This document shows positions 11,061 to 24,497 of a stretch of DNA of 64,000 bases, piece after piece (within the stretch, counting starts at the first letter, position 1; each line of letters starts with the position of its first letter). The stretch spans positions 1-64,000 of the forward strand of contig JAIQCW010000107.1 in the NCBI GenBank assembly GCA_020283715.1, written 5' to 3'. Below the pieces are notes generated by a model that was given only the letters and a program-made list of their open reading frames with translations, made no database searches and was not told the DNA's origin. Made by a program: the position numbers and the translations under genes. This stretch comes from Cytauxzoon felis (Eukaryota > Apicomplexa > Aconoidasida > Piroplasmida > Theileriidae).

Positions 11061-11255
11061 ATGGGCTGGTTTTGGTCATCAGAACCATCAAATACTCAAC
11101 TTTCAAAGTCTGGTAAAAAAATTTGCTGTGTATGCAAGGAGACTAAAGAAGCTAGAGATTTATGTATAGTAAAAAACGGTATTGATAAATGTAAGGAATT
11201 TATAGATGCTCATAATAAATGTCTTCGTGAAGAGGGATTTACAGTTGATGATTGA
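11061..11255 (+). CDS. COX17: Cytochrome c oxidase copper chaperone COX17
   Basis: This single-exon 64-residue protein passes copper to Sco1/Cox11 in the mitochondrial intermembrane space during assembly of complex IV. The copper site KICCVCKETKEARD matches the family's CC-x-C signature. Two further cysteines spaced by nine residues (DKCKEFIDAHNKCL) complete the twin helix. The length is normal for COX17. The start ATG is the first in frame, and the gene is divergent from the upstream membrane protein gene, with 222 bp between starts. Confidence 0.93.
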   Translation: MGWFWSSEPSNTQLSKSGKKICCVCKETKEARDLCIVKNGIDKCKEFIDAHNKCLREEGFTVDD

Positions 11256-11303
11256 ATTGATGATATTGGAAGTTTATTGGAATTATCTTTACATTTTATT
11301 AAA

Positions 11304-12271
11304 ATGACTACTATATTTAATTTACAATTAGATTCTGATGATTCAGATTCTGAATATAATTTATCAGATGATGAAGAAACAGAGAGTGAGGATGAGAATG
11401 AAATTAAACGTCGTAAACGTGAAGAACGTCAAAAGAAAGAGAAGGAGAAATTAGAAAAACAAGCAGATGATATGTATAAAGATATGTTAAAAGAAAGTGA
11501 TTTATGTTATAAACATAATGAAACTATATTAAAGAATGATTTTATGTTACAATTTCATAAAAGAATACCTATACGTAATAAAATTAATACAACATTACCA
11601 GAATTAATAAAATATATGAATAATAGTATAAGTAGAATATTTAATGATAATTTAACAATTGATATTAAAAAATTTAAACAAGATTGTTATTCAACATCAA
11701 ATGATGAGAAATTACAACTTGTAAAGAATGCTGTTATAACATTAGATGATGATTTACATGTACCAACATTGAAGAATAAATTTATATTTGCTGGTACAAT
11801 ATATGAGTATGTACAATTATTATTATCATCATGTAAAATTTATAGAATACATGAACAAGTTGATAAGAAATCCAAGAAATATTTAAATACATTAAAGGTA
11901 ATTATACATCTACTTCCTTCATCAATTTAACATTTAGAAACAAAAAAAATCTCTTGGTGGTAATTTCAAATTTTTAGATGATATGTTATCTGGTATATTA
12001 TTATTTATATAATTAATACAATAATTATATAGAACTAAATACTACACGTAAATTAAGTGCTATATCTAAATCAGAAATTGATTGGTATATTTAAATTAAA
12101 ATATTAAAAGAACAATTCCATTATAATTTTAGGAATCAATTTAAAGATAAAAATAATTTATCCGAATCATTACGTCGTCAACATAAATACATCAAAGATC
12201 AAGAATTCCTTAATCGTGTCTCATGGAAAGAATATGAAACGAAAAGAAATGCTAAAAACAATGATACATAA
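11304..12271 (+). CDS. BCNT/Craniofacial development protein 1 (SWC5-like chromatin remodelling subunit)
   Basis: Four exons; exon 1 is 11304-11897, exon 2 starts at 11938, and the last ends at 12271. The N-terminus is an acidic Ser/Asp/Glu stretch followed by a Lys/Arg/Glu-rich helix. The C-terminus is a BCNT-C domain built from the three small last exons: FLDDMLSGLNTTRKLS, KSEIDWNQFK and KYIKDQEFLNRVSWKEYE. BCNT proteins (Swc5 in yeast) belong to the SWR1/SRCAP complex that deposits H2A.Z. The acidic N-terminus is also typical because it binds H2A-H2B. I chose the ATG at 11304, since 11277 is TTG. Repeat R7 begins 53 bp after the stop. Confidence 0.82.
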
Positions 12272-12323
12272 TATTACCATCGAAATAATTTTCTACTTCA
12301 ATATACTTTATTATAATAAATAT

Positions 12324-12860
12324 ACTCGAAGTCCAATCCAAGTCTTTATCCACTCGCCGTTCCACCTGAGGTCCATCTTTTCCATTGCATGGAGCTCTTC
12401 TATTTAGTCCCCCCTCCGCTTCCCTGAGATCAGCTACGGGTTCCACTTGAGGTCTTGTACTCATCAACTTGTATTCCAGGTACATCATGGGGTTTATTAT
12501 CACTATTATGAGGTTTTTTATCCCCATAAACCTCCTTTACCCCACATTCTCCACTCGAGGTTACATCAATAACTTCACAGATTCCATCTTCAACTACACC
12601 TTTCATTCCACTCGCCGTGGTGGCCTCTCTATTTACTTCCCCTTCCAGATCCCGTGGATCGCTTCCAGGTATTCCACTCGAGGTTATATCACCACCTTTC
12701 GTCGTCTTGCAGACAGCTTCCCCATTTAATCACCCTCCGCTTCCCGTAGATCAGCTACGGGTTTATCGCCACGATCTCCGGGAGTGGCATCACCCTTCAG
12801 GGATAGGTAATTGGAAGAGGCTCCACGCCTAGTGGAATAGAGGATTGATTGGACCTCGTT
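12324..12860. repeat. Repeat copy R7, intergenic
   Basis: It is bounded by ACTCGAAGTCCAATCC at the left and GGATTGATTGGACCTCG at the right, an imperfect inverted pair. It has the same modules as R5 in the same orientation: two CGCTTCCC units, a TTTATTATCACTATTATGAG unit, several CACTCG units and the CACGATCTCCGGGAGTGGC unit. It fills most of the space between two converging genes. Confidence 0.77.
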
Positions 12861-12916
12861 GTAAGATCTGACGGCAGGACGAAGGAATGGTGATGTAGAG
12901 AAGAGTATGATTGAGT

Positions 12917-14202
12917 TCATTTATTAATTGGTTGTAATTTATCATAATATTTATAATTAATTTTCTTTTTTTTATAAACTTTATAGTATTTATCATGTCC
13001 GGTGATAACATGTATGAATTTGATAAAGAATGAGTTATAATAATAGTATTTGATTTTATTGATTAAAAATTTCGTCCTTGTGATTGTGAGTATAATAAAT
13101 AATAATTGTAGAAATGATCTTAATGTTAATATAATAATAATTGTAATGATAAAGATTAATAAAATGAATAGTATACGATGATATAAATCATTTGGTAATA
13201 TAAATTTAATATCTGGATTAATATAAATGATATAATTAAATATAATTTCTAATATATTATTAAATTTATTAATAACGACTGTTAAATTATTATTATTATT
13301 AACATCATCAATATTTAATATAAAATTTATAATTATAATTAAATTATATAATAAATATGATAATATTAATTTATATAAATATATTAATTTATATAAATAT
13401 AAATTATATAATATATTTAATGCTATATATTTATTATTTACAATATAAAAAACCCCAGTTTTATATATAAATAATTTTTATATATAAAATTATTATTATT
13501 ATCATTTAAAAAAACACCACAATAATTACTTACATTTAAATTCATTGTATAAATATATTCATTTATATCATCATTTAATATAATTAAATTATTATTTATA
13601 TTATTATAATATATTTTTATATAATTTAATATATAATTTAATAATTTTTTTATATTATTATTTAATATATTTAAACCTATTGGTAATTTTATTATTATAA
13701 TCTTATATATAAATAATTCTATACTTGAATATAATGGTATATTATTCCTTAATATTATTAATGGTGTATTATATATTATATATAATATATATATTACCTC
13801 TGATAATTTTAAATTTAATATATTCTCCAATGATAATATATTATAATATGTATTGAAATAATGATGTCTATTATAATTTTCTATATCCTTTGGCACTATA
13901 TTTATATCATGTGTCTTTATAGTGTCTGATTTATCATTTACTGTCTTTATATTTGAATTGTTATAACGTACATTATTAGATGATTGAATATTCATTACAT
14001 TATCGACATTCATTACATTATCCAACTTCTTTACATCATCCACATCCAATTTAACTTCATCCACATTCTTCACATCATCCTCATTCATTACATCATTATA
14101 TGATAAAGAAGGAGTATCCGGTGTAATTAAATGTAAATTAGCGTCATTAGTAATGACGAAAGATACAATAGACAAGAAAAGGTAGATGAATTTAAAAATC
14201 AT
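12917..14202 (-). CDS. Secreted or membrane-anchored protein, extremely A+T-rich, unknown
   Basis: It starts with a signal peptide (MIFKFIYLFLSIVSFVIT). Next is an Asp/Val/Asn-rich repeat stretch of short units like DDVKNVDEVK and NVMNVDNVM. A long Ile/Leu/Asn/Tyr-rich helical part follows, and near the C-terminus is a strong hydrophobic segment (FILLIFIITIIIILTL) with a short basic tail. One intron lies around 13440-13520; several donors are possible and I could not fix the junction. After it the frame stays open to the stop at 12917-12919. No family is recognised. The layout (signal peptide, acidic repeats, C-terminal membrane helix) would suit a surface or organelle membrane protein. Confidence 0.5.
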
Positions 14203-14480
14203 ATTATAATAATTAATAGTATATGAATGATAAATCTAAAAGTAATAACAAAGGAGAGTACGTGTTAATAGATATAAAGCTATTCATATTATAATATGAT
14301 TACTAACATTAAAATCATTAAAAAAAATATAAAACTACTAATTATTATGACATTATTACATGAAAAAAATAATTAAATGTATATAATCTACATTTACCAA
14401 TGAATATTAATATAAAGTAGAAATGATATATAAAAGTCTATATAGTGGGTAATATTAAAGTGATATTGGACATTAATAAA

Positions 14481-15102
14481 ATGTATCCATCGTCATGTAA
14501 ATTTATAAAATTCCATCGCATATTTTTTTATAATCGCAATTTCATTAATCTTCTAACTTTTAATATCACTAGACAACTTACACATTCATCAATACATAAT
14601 TTACACGCTCAATCGTATAATTTCATGACTAAAAGATTCTATAGACCAGATTTACATATAGATTGGTTAGGGATTAAACGACGTTGGCATACTAAACAAT
14701 TGATTAACAAGAAAAAGAAACATAAAAATCATGCAAGAGTAGCACTTCGATTTAGATTAACAAGGTATAACTCTTAAATTTGATATAAATAAAACAATCA
14801 GATTCGGCTGGGAACGTTTACAAAGTGGTAGGAATGCTAAAAAGTATAATCTGGTACGTGTATCCATTACCATTACTTTTATAAACCATTAGACTCGATT
14901 AAAGTATAAAAATAAAATGAGAATTAAATTTGTATCAAGGCCAGATCTCAAGAAATTGAAGAGACAATTACCCGGATATAATCTTCGGTATGATTTATAC
15001 TTGTAAATTTCATTATATTTCATCAGGATTCGAGATCCACCGATCAATAATAATCCAAATATACGGAAGATACGTGATGTTTTGAACGCATATTTCGGCT
15101 GA
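14481..15102 (+). CDS. Organellar ribosomal protein bL35
   Basis: Four exons. The N-terminal ~70 residues look like a targeting leader (RIFFYNRNFINLLTFNITRQ). The core has KKKKHKNHARVALRF, RLTRFGWERLQSG across the first splice, and the conserved end RPDLKKLKRQLPGY, in the order seen in bL35 (KxHxgaxKRF...R...lLPY). A short extension follows. bL35 is a protein of the bacterial-type large subunit, so this serves the mitochondrial or apicoplast ribosome; the leader favours mitochondrion. The ATG at 14481 was chosen; the frame extends upstream only to a GTG. Confidence 0.72.
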
Positions 15103-15307
15103 TATCACAGAGCATCGAACAAATGTACTATAAAACACGATAAAATATTAATTTATTTATTCGATGAGTTTATACTGTATCTAGGTTTTGATACAAAAGT
15201 TTATGTTGATGAACGATTTTATATTGAATACTTGTTTAAAACAATACTTGACTTCAAATGTATAAAATCTTCTAATAATACTGGCAATTAATGTCAAAGA
15301 TCCTTAA

Positions 15308-15536
15308 TCACTGATCTTTGAGTGTATTTTTATTGTTGTACCACCATTTCCATTTACTGGTGTCAAAATCTGGATATACGGATATACCATATTCACTGAA
15401 AATACATGTATAAAATAGAAAAGTCAACATACTATTTGACAACAGCCTCAGCTAATGCTAATAATGCAACTGTAGATAGGATACGTCTGGTAAACCATCC
15501 TTTACGGAATAGTAAACCCATATCACGTCCCTCCAT
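15308..15536 (-). CDS. Small single-pass membrane protein, 63 aa, two exons
   Basis: Exons 15433-15536 and 15308-15395 join in frame across a 37-nt GT-AG intron. The peptide has a basic start (LLFRKGWFTRR), one membrane helix (LSTVALLALAEAVV), and an aromatic tail (KWKWWYNN). This is the size and layout of accessory subunits of mitochondrial respiratory complexes, many of which are lineage-specific in apicomplexans. I do not recognise it, and the assignment is inference from layout alone. Confidence 0.55.
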
Positions 15537-15749
15537 ATTGAAATTAATAATTATAAAGTATAATATATCATGTATAATTGTATATATCGGATTAATTACA
15601 CTACATAATCTGTATGCTCCGTGGGTACAAGATAACTATAAATAGAAATACTTATATAAATACTTAAAAATATAAAAAATTTTATTAAAATTATACTATA
15701 AAGATTAATATAATAATTATTATAATAGACAGGTTATAAATTAAAACAT

Positions 15750-15821
15750 ACGGGCACCGAGGATCGAACTCGGGATCTTCTGCGTGTTAGGCAGACGTCA
15801 TAGCCACTAGACCATGCCCGC
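15750..15821 (-). tRNA. tRNA-Val (anticodon AAC)
   Basis: Read on the minus strand, it folds as a 72-nt tRNA. The acceptor stem GCGGGCA pairs with TGCCCGT, the D-arm has TCTAGTGGCTATGA, the anticodon stem TCTGC/GCAGA encloses CTAACAC with anticodon AAC, and the T-arm is CCGAG-TTCGATC-CTCGG. The internal promoter boxes fit. There is no intron. Confidence 0.93.
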
Positions 15822-15992
15822 TACTCTCAGCGCCTGTATTAATTACTTATATGAAATGAAAATGATTTTTCATGTATATTATTAATATGTTAATAGAAAT
15901 TTATTATAATTACTATATGTTACACTAGAACATCAAAAAATATACTAACCTCATATCATTGTTATCTATCGTTACATAATTCATAAAGACAT

Positions 15993-16064
15993 ACGGGCAC
16001 CGAGGATCGAACTCGGGACCTCCTGCGTGTGAAGCAGGCGTCATAACCACTAGACCATGCCCGC
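15993..16064 (-). tRNA. tRNA-Val (anticodon CAC)
   Basis: This is the partner of the previous tRNA, 171 nt away and in the same orientation. The acceptor, D- and T-arms are nearly identical. The anticodon stem CCTGC/GCAGG encloses TTCACAC, anticodon CAC. The two genes probably arose by duplication followed by change of the anticodon arm. Confidence 0.93.
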
Positions 16065-16163
16065 CCCTTCGAGGTTTCAATTTATCGTTTCAAAATATAT
16101 AAATGTTACAACAAATAATTATGTGCAAATCTCCACTTAAATAATGATCAGTTAATATATGAA

Positions 16164-16845
16164 ATGGTTTTGTCGAGTTTTAATCATATATTTAAACCTA
16201 AAGTCTTTAACTATAAAATATCGCAATTAATTAATCTACCAGATAATGTTATCTATAATACTGTTTTGGATGTTCCTAAATATTCAAACTTCATCCCTTG
16301 GTGCCATGTATGTTTAACGTTTCATCAGTCTATCATTTGTATTTTAGAAGAGTATATGGCTGACTAATCCGGCACCTTTGGAGAATGGACAGACTAAGGG
16401 ATACAGAAACGCTCTACTATCGATTCAATTTGCAATCTTTAACGAATCATATACTTCTAAAGTTATTTTTGAAGATTATAAACATATACAGGTATGGTTT
16501 TAATTTAATGAGAAGTTGTCTATCTGATGGAGATTAACTATTAAAGGATACTTTCCATCGTCTAAAGAGGACGAAGATTCATCAATAGATTCTATTCATT
16601 AAACTATACAGGCTGTGGCTGCGGATAGTAGAATGTTTGAGGTATTGGATACAAATTGGGAGATAAATGGTATGAACAACAAGACAATGGTTGATTTTTA
16701 TATATGTTACAAGTTCAATAATCCGTTATATCAACATGTGTCGACGTCATTTAGTACGTTAATCGCAAAAACTATGTTAGACTGTTTCATAAAAGAATCA
16801 TATAAACGTTATTATAATGATCTAAAATCATCGCAACTGAATTAA
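16164..16845 (+). CDS. COQ10: Coenzyme Q-binding protein COQ10 (START-like fold)
   Basis: Three exons; the introns are near 16309-16352 and 16491-16613. COQ10 is a mitochondrial lipid-binding protein that chaperones ubiquinone to the respiratory chain. Family marks are VIYNTVLDVPKYSNFIPWC in the first exon, YTSKVIFEDYKHIQ before the second intron, MVDFYICYKFNNPLYQ and the C-terminal helix STLIAKTMLDCFIKES. The second intron (about 120 nt) is long for this region. With COQ2 at 55-56 kb it gives two ubiquinone genes in the window. Confidence 0.82.
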
Positions 16846-17085
16846 ATTTAATTAATATAAATATTCATCTATTTTTAATTAATTTTGTTTACCCTCATGC
16901 CCATCCTCCCCCCATGGGTTGATAATGTCTAAATATACCTCTAAATTCAGTATTAAAACCATTACCATTGAATTTAGTATAATTTTGTATATAAAAATGG
17001 TAATTAAATGTGATATTTATATGGGTTATACATTGATTGAATAAACTATCATAAATTAATAGGAATCTCCATATATTCATATGAA

Positions 17086-19086
<2,001 letters not shown>

Positions 19087-19301
19087 TTAATGTTATGGTA
19101 GTGGATTTTTCATTTAGAAAATTGTTTAACGGATTGGACATGTAATATTCAAACATAAGAGTACTAGATTTAAATATTATTACCATTTATTTATAATTAA
19201 TTTTTATACATGATATATTAATTAGTCGATATATGAAGTCATCACATTGTCTTGCTATCCTTTCATGTACCAATATAATAATTTCCAAGTGTATGTCACC
19301 A

Positions 19302-22065
19302 TCATCCATCATCGATGGGTTTGGTGTATAGTGCGACATTGTTGAGTGGTTCTTCAAAGATATTACCATCTTGTGATTGTAGTTTAGCGATGTTGTTATT
19401 GATTGAGACTAAAGTTAATACATCATGTTTGGATCGTTTGAATGCCAATGCTAAATCTCCAGCATTTTTGGGTTTTATTGGTACCACACTTTCTGTGGCA
19501 ATGGCGATATAATCTTCACCAACGTGAACATGTAATACTTGTAGATTTGTATCAGCCATTGTATCAAATACTTCACCGATAACACCAACTTTACCTTTAT
19601 ATACACCAGCACCAATAATTTCAATACAAACACCTCTTGTAGCCCAATCAGGTGTCTTTGATTGTGTATTATTATTATTATTATCAACGACAACTTTATT
19701 CGTATCTTTAACAACATTTATATTATTTGTACTCCTTTGTCTCTGTTGTCTAATATAATTATGCCAATTATCCATAACAACACAATCTTCTCTACGATAA
19801 CGTACAGTTTTAGGCTTAACCTTGAGTAATATAGTAAATTGACCTGGTTCAACATGTACTATATCACCTAATAAACCTTTATATCTACCCTGTAATATCT
19901 TTACTGTTTTACCTAACAATGTCGATCTCTTATGTACCTCCAACTTCTTACTAACAACACGTTCTCTCTGCATATGCTCAACATTAGATGATACAGCTGT
20001 TGATAAACAACATTCAGCTGGTGCTGATATCATATCACCACCCTCTAATGATATAAATACTGTATTCTTCCATAAATGTTGTACCAAACCAGATTTATGT
20101 TTATAATGACCCTTAACAACTAATACACGACTCTTTAATTCTATAGATTGACGATTAAAATCACGACATGAATGACCAAATGAACTACGTTTACATACTA
20201 CTTGTGCAGCTGTACATCTTATCTTATTACCATCATCCGATAATACAGTAAACATACCAACTCTATCTATACTAATTATAACACCAACATTACCATTAGA
20301 TGTCTGTACTAAATCACCAACACAATAACCATTCAATGCACCAAATTGATAATCATTCGTACCCAAACCTTCTTTAGGTATCAATGTCAAATATTCTAAC
20401 CCACATTTAAATTCTTGTCCCGATTGTGGTGAAAATATCACAGCGGTTTTATTCTGCTCATTTATTAATGATATCAATCCAGTCTCCCCTTCATTCATAC
20501 CACCAATTGCACGCACATTATCACCCTCCACAAAATGTTTTATAATACAAGAACGATGAATCTTAAAATGAGGAACATCCTTATTATCTGGTTCTATTTC
20601 AACCTCATCATCGTCAATAGATATTATCTTACCAACAATACTAACTAATTCACCACGTGTAACACGAACCCTTTCACCCAATTTATATAAATGAACACTT
20701 TTTTTCTGTACTCTAGATAATGTCTGTGATGAATCTATTATATTTGCATCAATATTAAACTCCTTCAACTCAGTCAATGTTGCATTCACAGAATCACCTG
20801 TTATCAATCTCTTCACATTCATCTTCATCAATACATGACCACTCTCTTGAAATGTCATACCCTGATAACGATAGGTACCAGGTAATATACCCTGCTCTAT
20901 TAAACCACCACTCAGTTCCACTTGCTCCCTATCAAAAAATAACTTTGGAGGTCTCTTTGATTTATTCCTTAATACAGTCTCCTTCATCTTTACAGTCAAA
21001 TCAGGATCATAATCATAATTATTAACATCATTCAACGAAGGATCTAATCTAGGAATCAATTTAACAGTTATTACAGAATTTAATTCATCCGATTCAAATA
21101 CCTGACCCAAATCACCAGCATATTTACCAAATTTAACTCTTACATATTCACCAACCATCGGTATATATATATTATCAATCCCTGTAGTAAAAACACTAGG
21201 CATTTCATTTAACGGTACCATTTTAACCTTAGTCAAAATAACTTGACGGAATTCAGATAGAGCTTCAATTACTGTAGCCTTACTATCAGCTTCAACATAT
21301 ATATATCCATTGACACCATCAGGAGCAAAACATGAATATATGCCCATGTTGGTATTACTATTTTGCATTTTCAGAAACTTATTCAATAATGATATCACTA
21401 AATTTCTATCAGATCCCTGTCTTGTTGTACGTACAATCCATAGTTTTGGATCACCAAAATCAGGCATTAATGCCGATGTCTCTTCAATATCATCATCTAT
21501 AAGATTTATATGATTGATGAAATTATAAAATATTGATAAACAAATTTGTACTTACATTGTACTCGTTCACCGGTATCTTCTTCTTCCTCTTCTTCCCCTT
21601 CTTCAAATGTTTGATCTTGATACCTCTTAGCAAGTTTATCGATGGCGGTTTCTAGATAACCTGTCCCACCAATTCTGCGATCTTCGTGCCTATATTAAGT
21701 TGAAGTTAAACAAGTAAAATCTGCACATACCTAGTGCCTTCTTGTAGGCGTTTAAGTCTACTCCTATTCTCAAGACGTTCTGCTTCAGTTGATTCATCTT
21801 GTAATAAAAAATCATCCTCATAATTATCATCTTCTTCTTCACCAACCTACAGAAACTTAATTTAAATGTAAAACAAACAAACCTGAGCCTCTGTATCTAA
21901 AAATGCAGATACAGTAAGACGTCTCTTTTTATTTGAATCATGTTTCTTTAATTTTTTAACTCTCTTTACTTTATTTTCAACATTTTCATCGTCATTATCT
22001 ATGACATCATCAAACAAATTAGGCTCATTTGTTTCTGGTACAATAGTAGTAGCCTCGTCTGACAT
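19302..22065 (-). CDS. SPT5: Transcription elongation factor SPT5
   Basis: Four exons (21883-22065, 21731-21846, 21556-21689, 19302-21496) give 875 residues. SPT5 with SPT4 forms DSIF, which clamps RNA polymerase II and controls pausing and processivity. The N-terminus is acidic with a basic patch (KKHDSNKKRRLTVSAFLD). The NGN domain follows (LWIVRTTRQGSDRNLV to the ADSKATVIEAL region). Then come several KOW modules, recognisable by patterns such as VRVKFGKYAGDLGQV, GERVRVTRGELVSIVGKI, GDNVRAIGGMNEGETGLI, KTVKILQGRYKGLLGDI and EIIGAGVYKGKVGVI. The heptad CTR found in yeast and animals is not apparent. All but the N-terminal 150 residues lie in one exon. Confidence 0.92.
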
Positions 22066-22227
22066 TTTAATTATGTAAACATTTTATACAGAACAAAACT
22101 ATTTAATTAAATATAATAACATAGAAATTAACACTAATATATGCCAACATATAACACATGTTGGGTACCTATGTAAAATAAAAGGATAAATTAACATATA
22201 TCAATATAAAATATTTATAATATCAAT

Positions 22228-23832
22228 TTATTGTACAGTGTTTGTTTGACCCATACGGTTGAGTGTATCTATTAAGCTTCTTGAATTGATTAAATGTGAT
22301 TTTACATAGTACTTGACTGTTGGTGTAGTCGAAATGGATACATTATCAAATTTCCAATTGGGCGCTGTATTTATTCTATAAAAACCTGTGATTTTTTTGG
22401 CTTTGTATATTGTATCATCTTGTTTTTGGACGTTCTCTACTACGGCACTATTTCTAGACCTTCCCGTATTCGATCTTGGCATTAAAGGCGTTTTAACTAC
22501 ATTTTCATGAGATGGTACATAATTTGGATGTAATAATATCGGATGATGGTTTACATATTGTATGGTATTTGTTGGTGGATATATGAATTGATTCCATGAT
22601 TGATTGTTTTCGCAATATTTTATTGTTTGTACAGGAATTGTATTTCTATTAAATGAATTTGGCATTGGAACCACTTCATTTGGTATCACTTTTGTCCTAC
22701 AATCGAAAGTAGGTTTATTCATTCCAGATCTTTTTGTTGTTAACTTTCTTGGTCTGAAGCCTGTGGTAAAATTTCTTCTTACAAATGTAGCACTGGTCAT
22801 CATTCTTTGATTTGTATTATAACATAATTGATTACTCTCCTTTACACATTTTGTATCTTGTTGTTTGTCTTCTTTACGCTTACAGAAATTAAATTTGAAA
22901 ATATTAAAGAAACTAAAAGCTTTATTAGATCCTTCTTCTTCATTATTCTCTACTGGAGGTTCCTCAAATACAGGTTCAATATTTACTGCATCGTTTGCTT
23001 TATTTGATCTCGTGCTATTTACAGGTTCCAATAAACTATCAACGTTTGGTATATTTAGGTTAATTTCAACGTTTACATTGCGATTAGGATCTTCGTTGGT
23101 ACAGTTTTTAACGCTGGATGCTATACATGTTTGCAAAATATTTGTTATCTCATCTGATTTCGTTGTTACTTTATCACAAGTTTCCATACCATTTATTTTA
23201 TTCTTGTCTGACTTTTGTATAGATTTTAGCTTTTCCTTTAATAGTTCCTTAACATTAGCATTGTCTACCTTTTCTTCTATTAGCTTAATGAACACCTTAA
23301 TAATCATATCTTCCAAAACTTCTGTAGAAACCGACTGTTGATTACTGGAGTTAACTGGTTTTAATGAAGTTTGTGTATTCAAACTTCCATCCACCAATTT
23401 CGCATTATTTTCATTCGGTAAATTTACGGCCTTATCTAAACTTTCTAGGTTTTCAGGAGCTTTTTGGACTTCCTGTTTTGTATTCTTTATTATCTTGTTG
23501 ATTGATTCTATTCCAGGTTTCTCATTGAGCTTATAATATCCATTTTCATGTCGAATTCCCGTTGTTTGTACTTTATTATAGTTTTTTGGTTCCGATACTT
23601 CCTTGACGTCTGTCATGTATTTCCTTGGGTTATAACTACGTGATTTAGTAGTATCGTTGTTATTTAAATCATTGACAATTCCACACCTTTTCATTCTTGC
23701 CCTCAACATACGATTCTTGTGAGCTTCAATTGACCGTTTAAGATTATCATTCACTCTTTTACGATCAATTGGTTTGTTAGGGTAACATATGTCTTGTGGC
23801 ACCGCGTCACATTCGTCGTACACATTTGCCAT
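22228..23832 (-). CDS. Hypothetical protein, 534 aa, single exon
   Basis: This intronless ORF of 534 residues is unusual in a region where most genes are split. The N-terminus is basic and helical (RVNDNLKRSIEAHKNRMLRA). A Lys/Asn/Glu-rich middle follows, with a KRKEDKQQD patch, and a Pro/Asn-rich C-terminus. There is no signal peptide or membrane segment. Base composition is less extreme than in its neighbours. It could be a lineage-specific cytoskeletal or nuclear protein; no family recognised. Confidence 0.7.
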   Translation of the reverse strand: MANVYDECDAVPQDICYPNKPIDRKRVNDNLKRSIEAHKNRMLRARMKRCGIVNDLNNNDTTKSRSYNPRKYMTDVKEVSEPKNYNKVQTTGIRHENGYYKLNEKPGIESINKIIKNTKQEVQKAPENLESLDKAVNLPNENNAKLVDGSLNTQTSLKPVNSSNQQSVSTEVLEDMIIKVFIKLIEEKVDNANVKELLKEKLKSIQKSDKNKINGMETCDKVTTKSDEITNILQTCIASSVKNCTNEDPNRNVNVEINLNIPNVDSLLEPVNSTRSNKANDAVNIEPVFEEPPVENNEEEGSNKAFSFFNIFKFNFCKRKEDKQQDTKCVKESNQLCYNTNQRMMTSATFVRRNFTTGFRPRKLTTKRSGMNKPTFDCRTKVIPNEVVPMPNSFNRNTIPVQTIKYCENNQSWNQFIYPPTNTIQYVNHHPILLHPNYVPSHENVVKTPLMPRSNTGRSRNSAVVENVQKQDDTIYKAKKITGFYRINTAPNWKFDNVSISTTPTVKYYVKSHLINSRSLIDTLNRMGQTNTVQ

Positions 23833-24497
23833 TTTAAAGCATATAATGAATATGTTGCTATTCTAAATAATAAATAATTCTTAAAATGTATATTATTATA
23901 TTATCAAACAAAAAATCTTATTACATTTTACATAGAACACTTTAAAGTCTGAACTGAATGTACATGTATGATTCCATTTAATGACAGACTTAGTTTATTG
24001 TATAAAATACACATATAATTAAATAATTAATAACAATGTTAAGTGTCTTTATTGATTGTTATAAATGTATTTAATCTGAATTTGTACTCCAACGTCATAT
24101 AGAATCATCATTAATAGGTGCACATTCCTGCATTAGGGGTACTCTTCGCATACTTTCGTTTATTAATCTCAAACAGATATACTATTTTTTAAGAGATTCT
24201 ATGCTCATTTATCCATTTGTGCGGTGATATAACAACTACATCGTACAACAAGATTACAACCTTTACAATTCATTAAATAAAATTTATCATCATATAATAA
24301 TACCTAAAAATATATATTATAATATAAATATTTGTAAATATCTGTAACAATATTATTCTTATATAATACACATTTTAATGATTTACATTAATTATACCAT
24401 ACTTTGTAATTTACTTGTTTATCATGTCTTATTCAATAATTCTAACAACAAAATGTTGATATATACAACCATTTAATATTATACTATACTGTTATAC
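23833..24497. other. Intergenic, 665 bp, divergent starts
   Basis: The region lies between divergent genes. It is A+T-rich except for about 24100-24260, which is more mixed and can fold (see findings). No ORF of note. Confidence 0.4.

Noticed and set aside
12252..12527. Minus-strand ORF over BCNT end and repeat R7
   Set aside because: It mixes antisense of the BCNT 3' end with repeat modules; no splice or start supports it.
1..12860. CRISPR array or bacterial mobile element as explanation of the repeats
   Set aside because: Units are not evenly spaced, spacers are not unique, and the host is clearly eukaryotic with spliceosomal introns.
15406..15645. Plus-strand ORF of 79 codons
   Set aside because: It starts on an intron of the minus-strand 63-aa gene and has no better features than chance.
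22865..23341. Plus-strand ORF of 158 codons
   Set aside because: It is the antisense shadow of the 534-aa single-exon gene and has an odd Ser/Phe/Leu-rich composition.
24100..24260. U2, U4, U5 or U6 snRNA
   Set aside because: Compared by eye with the conserved cores of these RNAs on both strands; none of the diagnostic loops is present.
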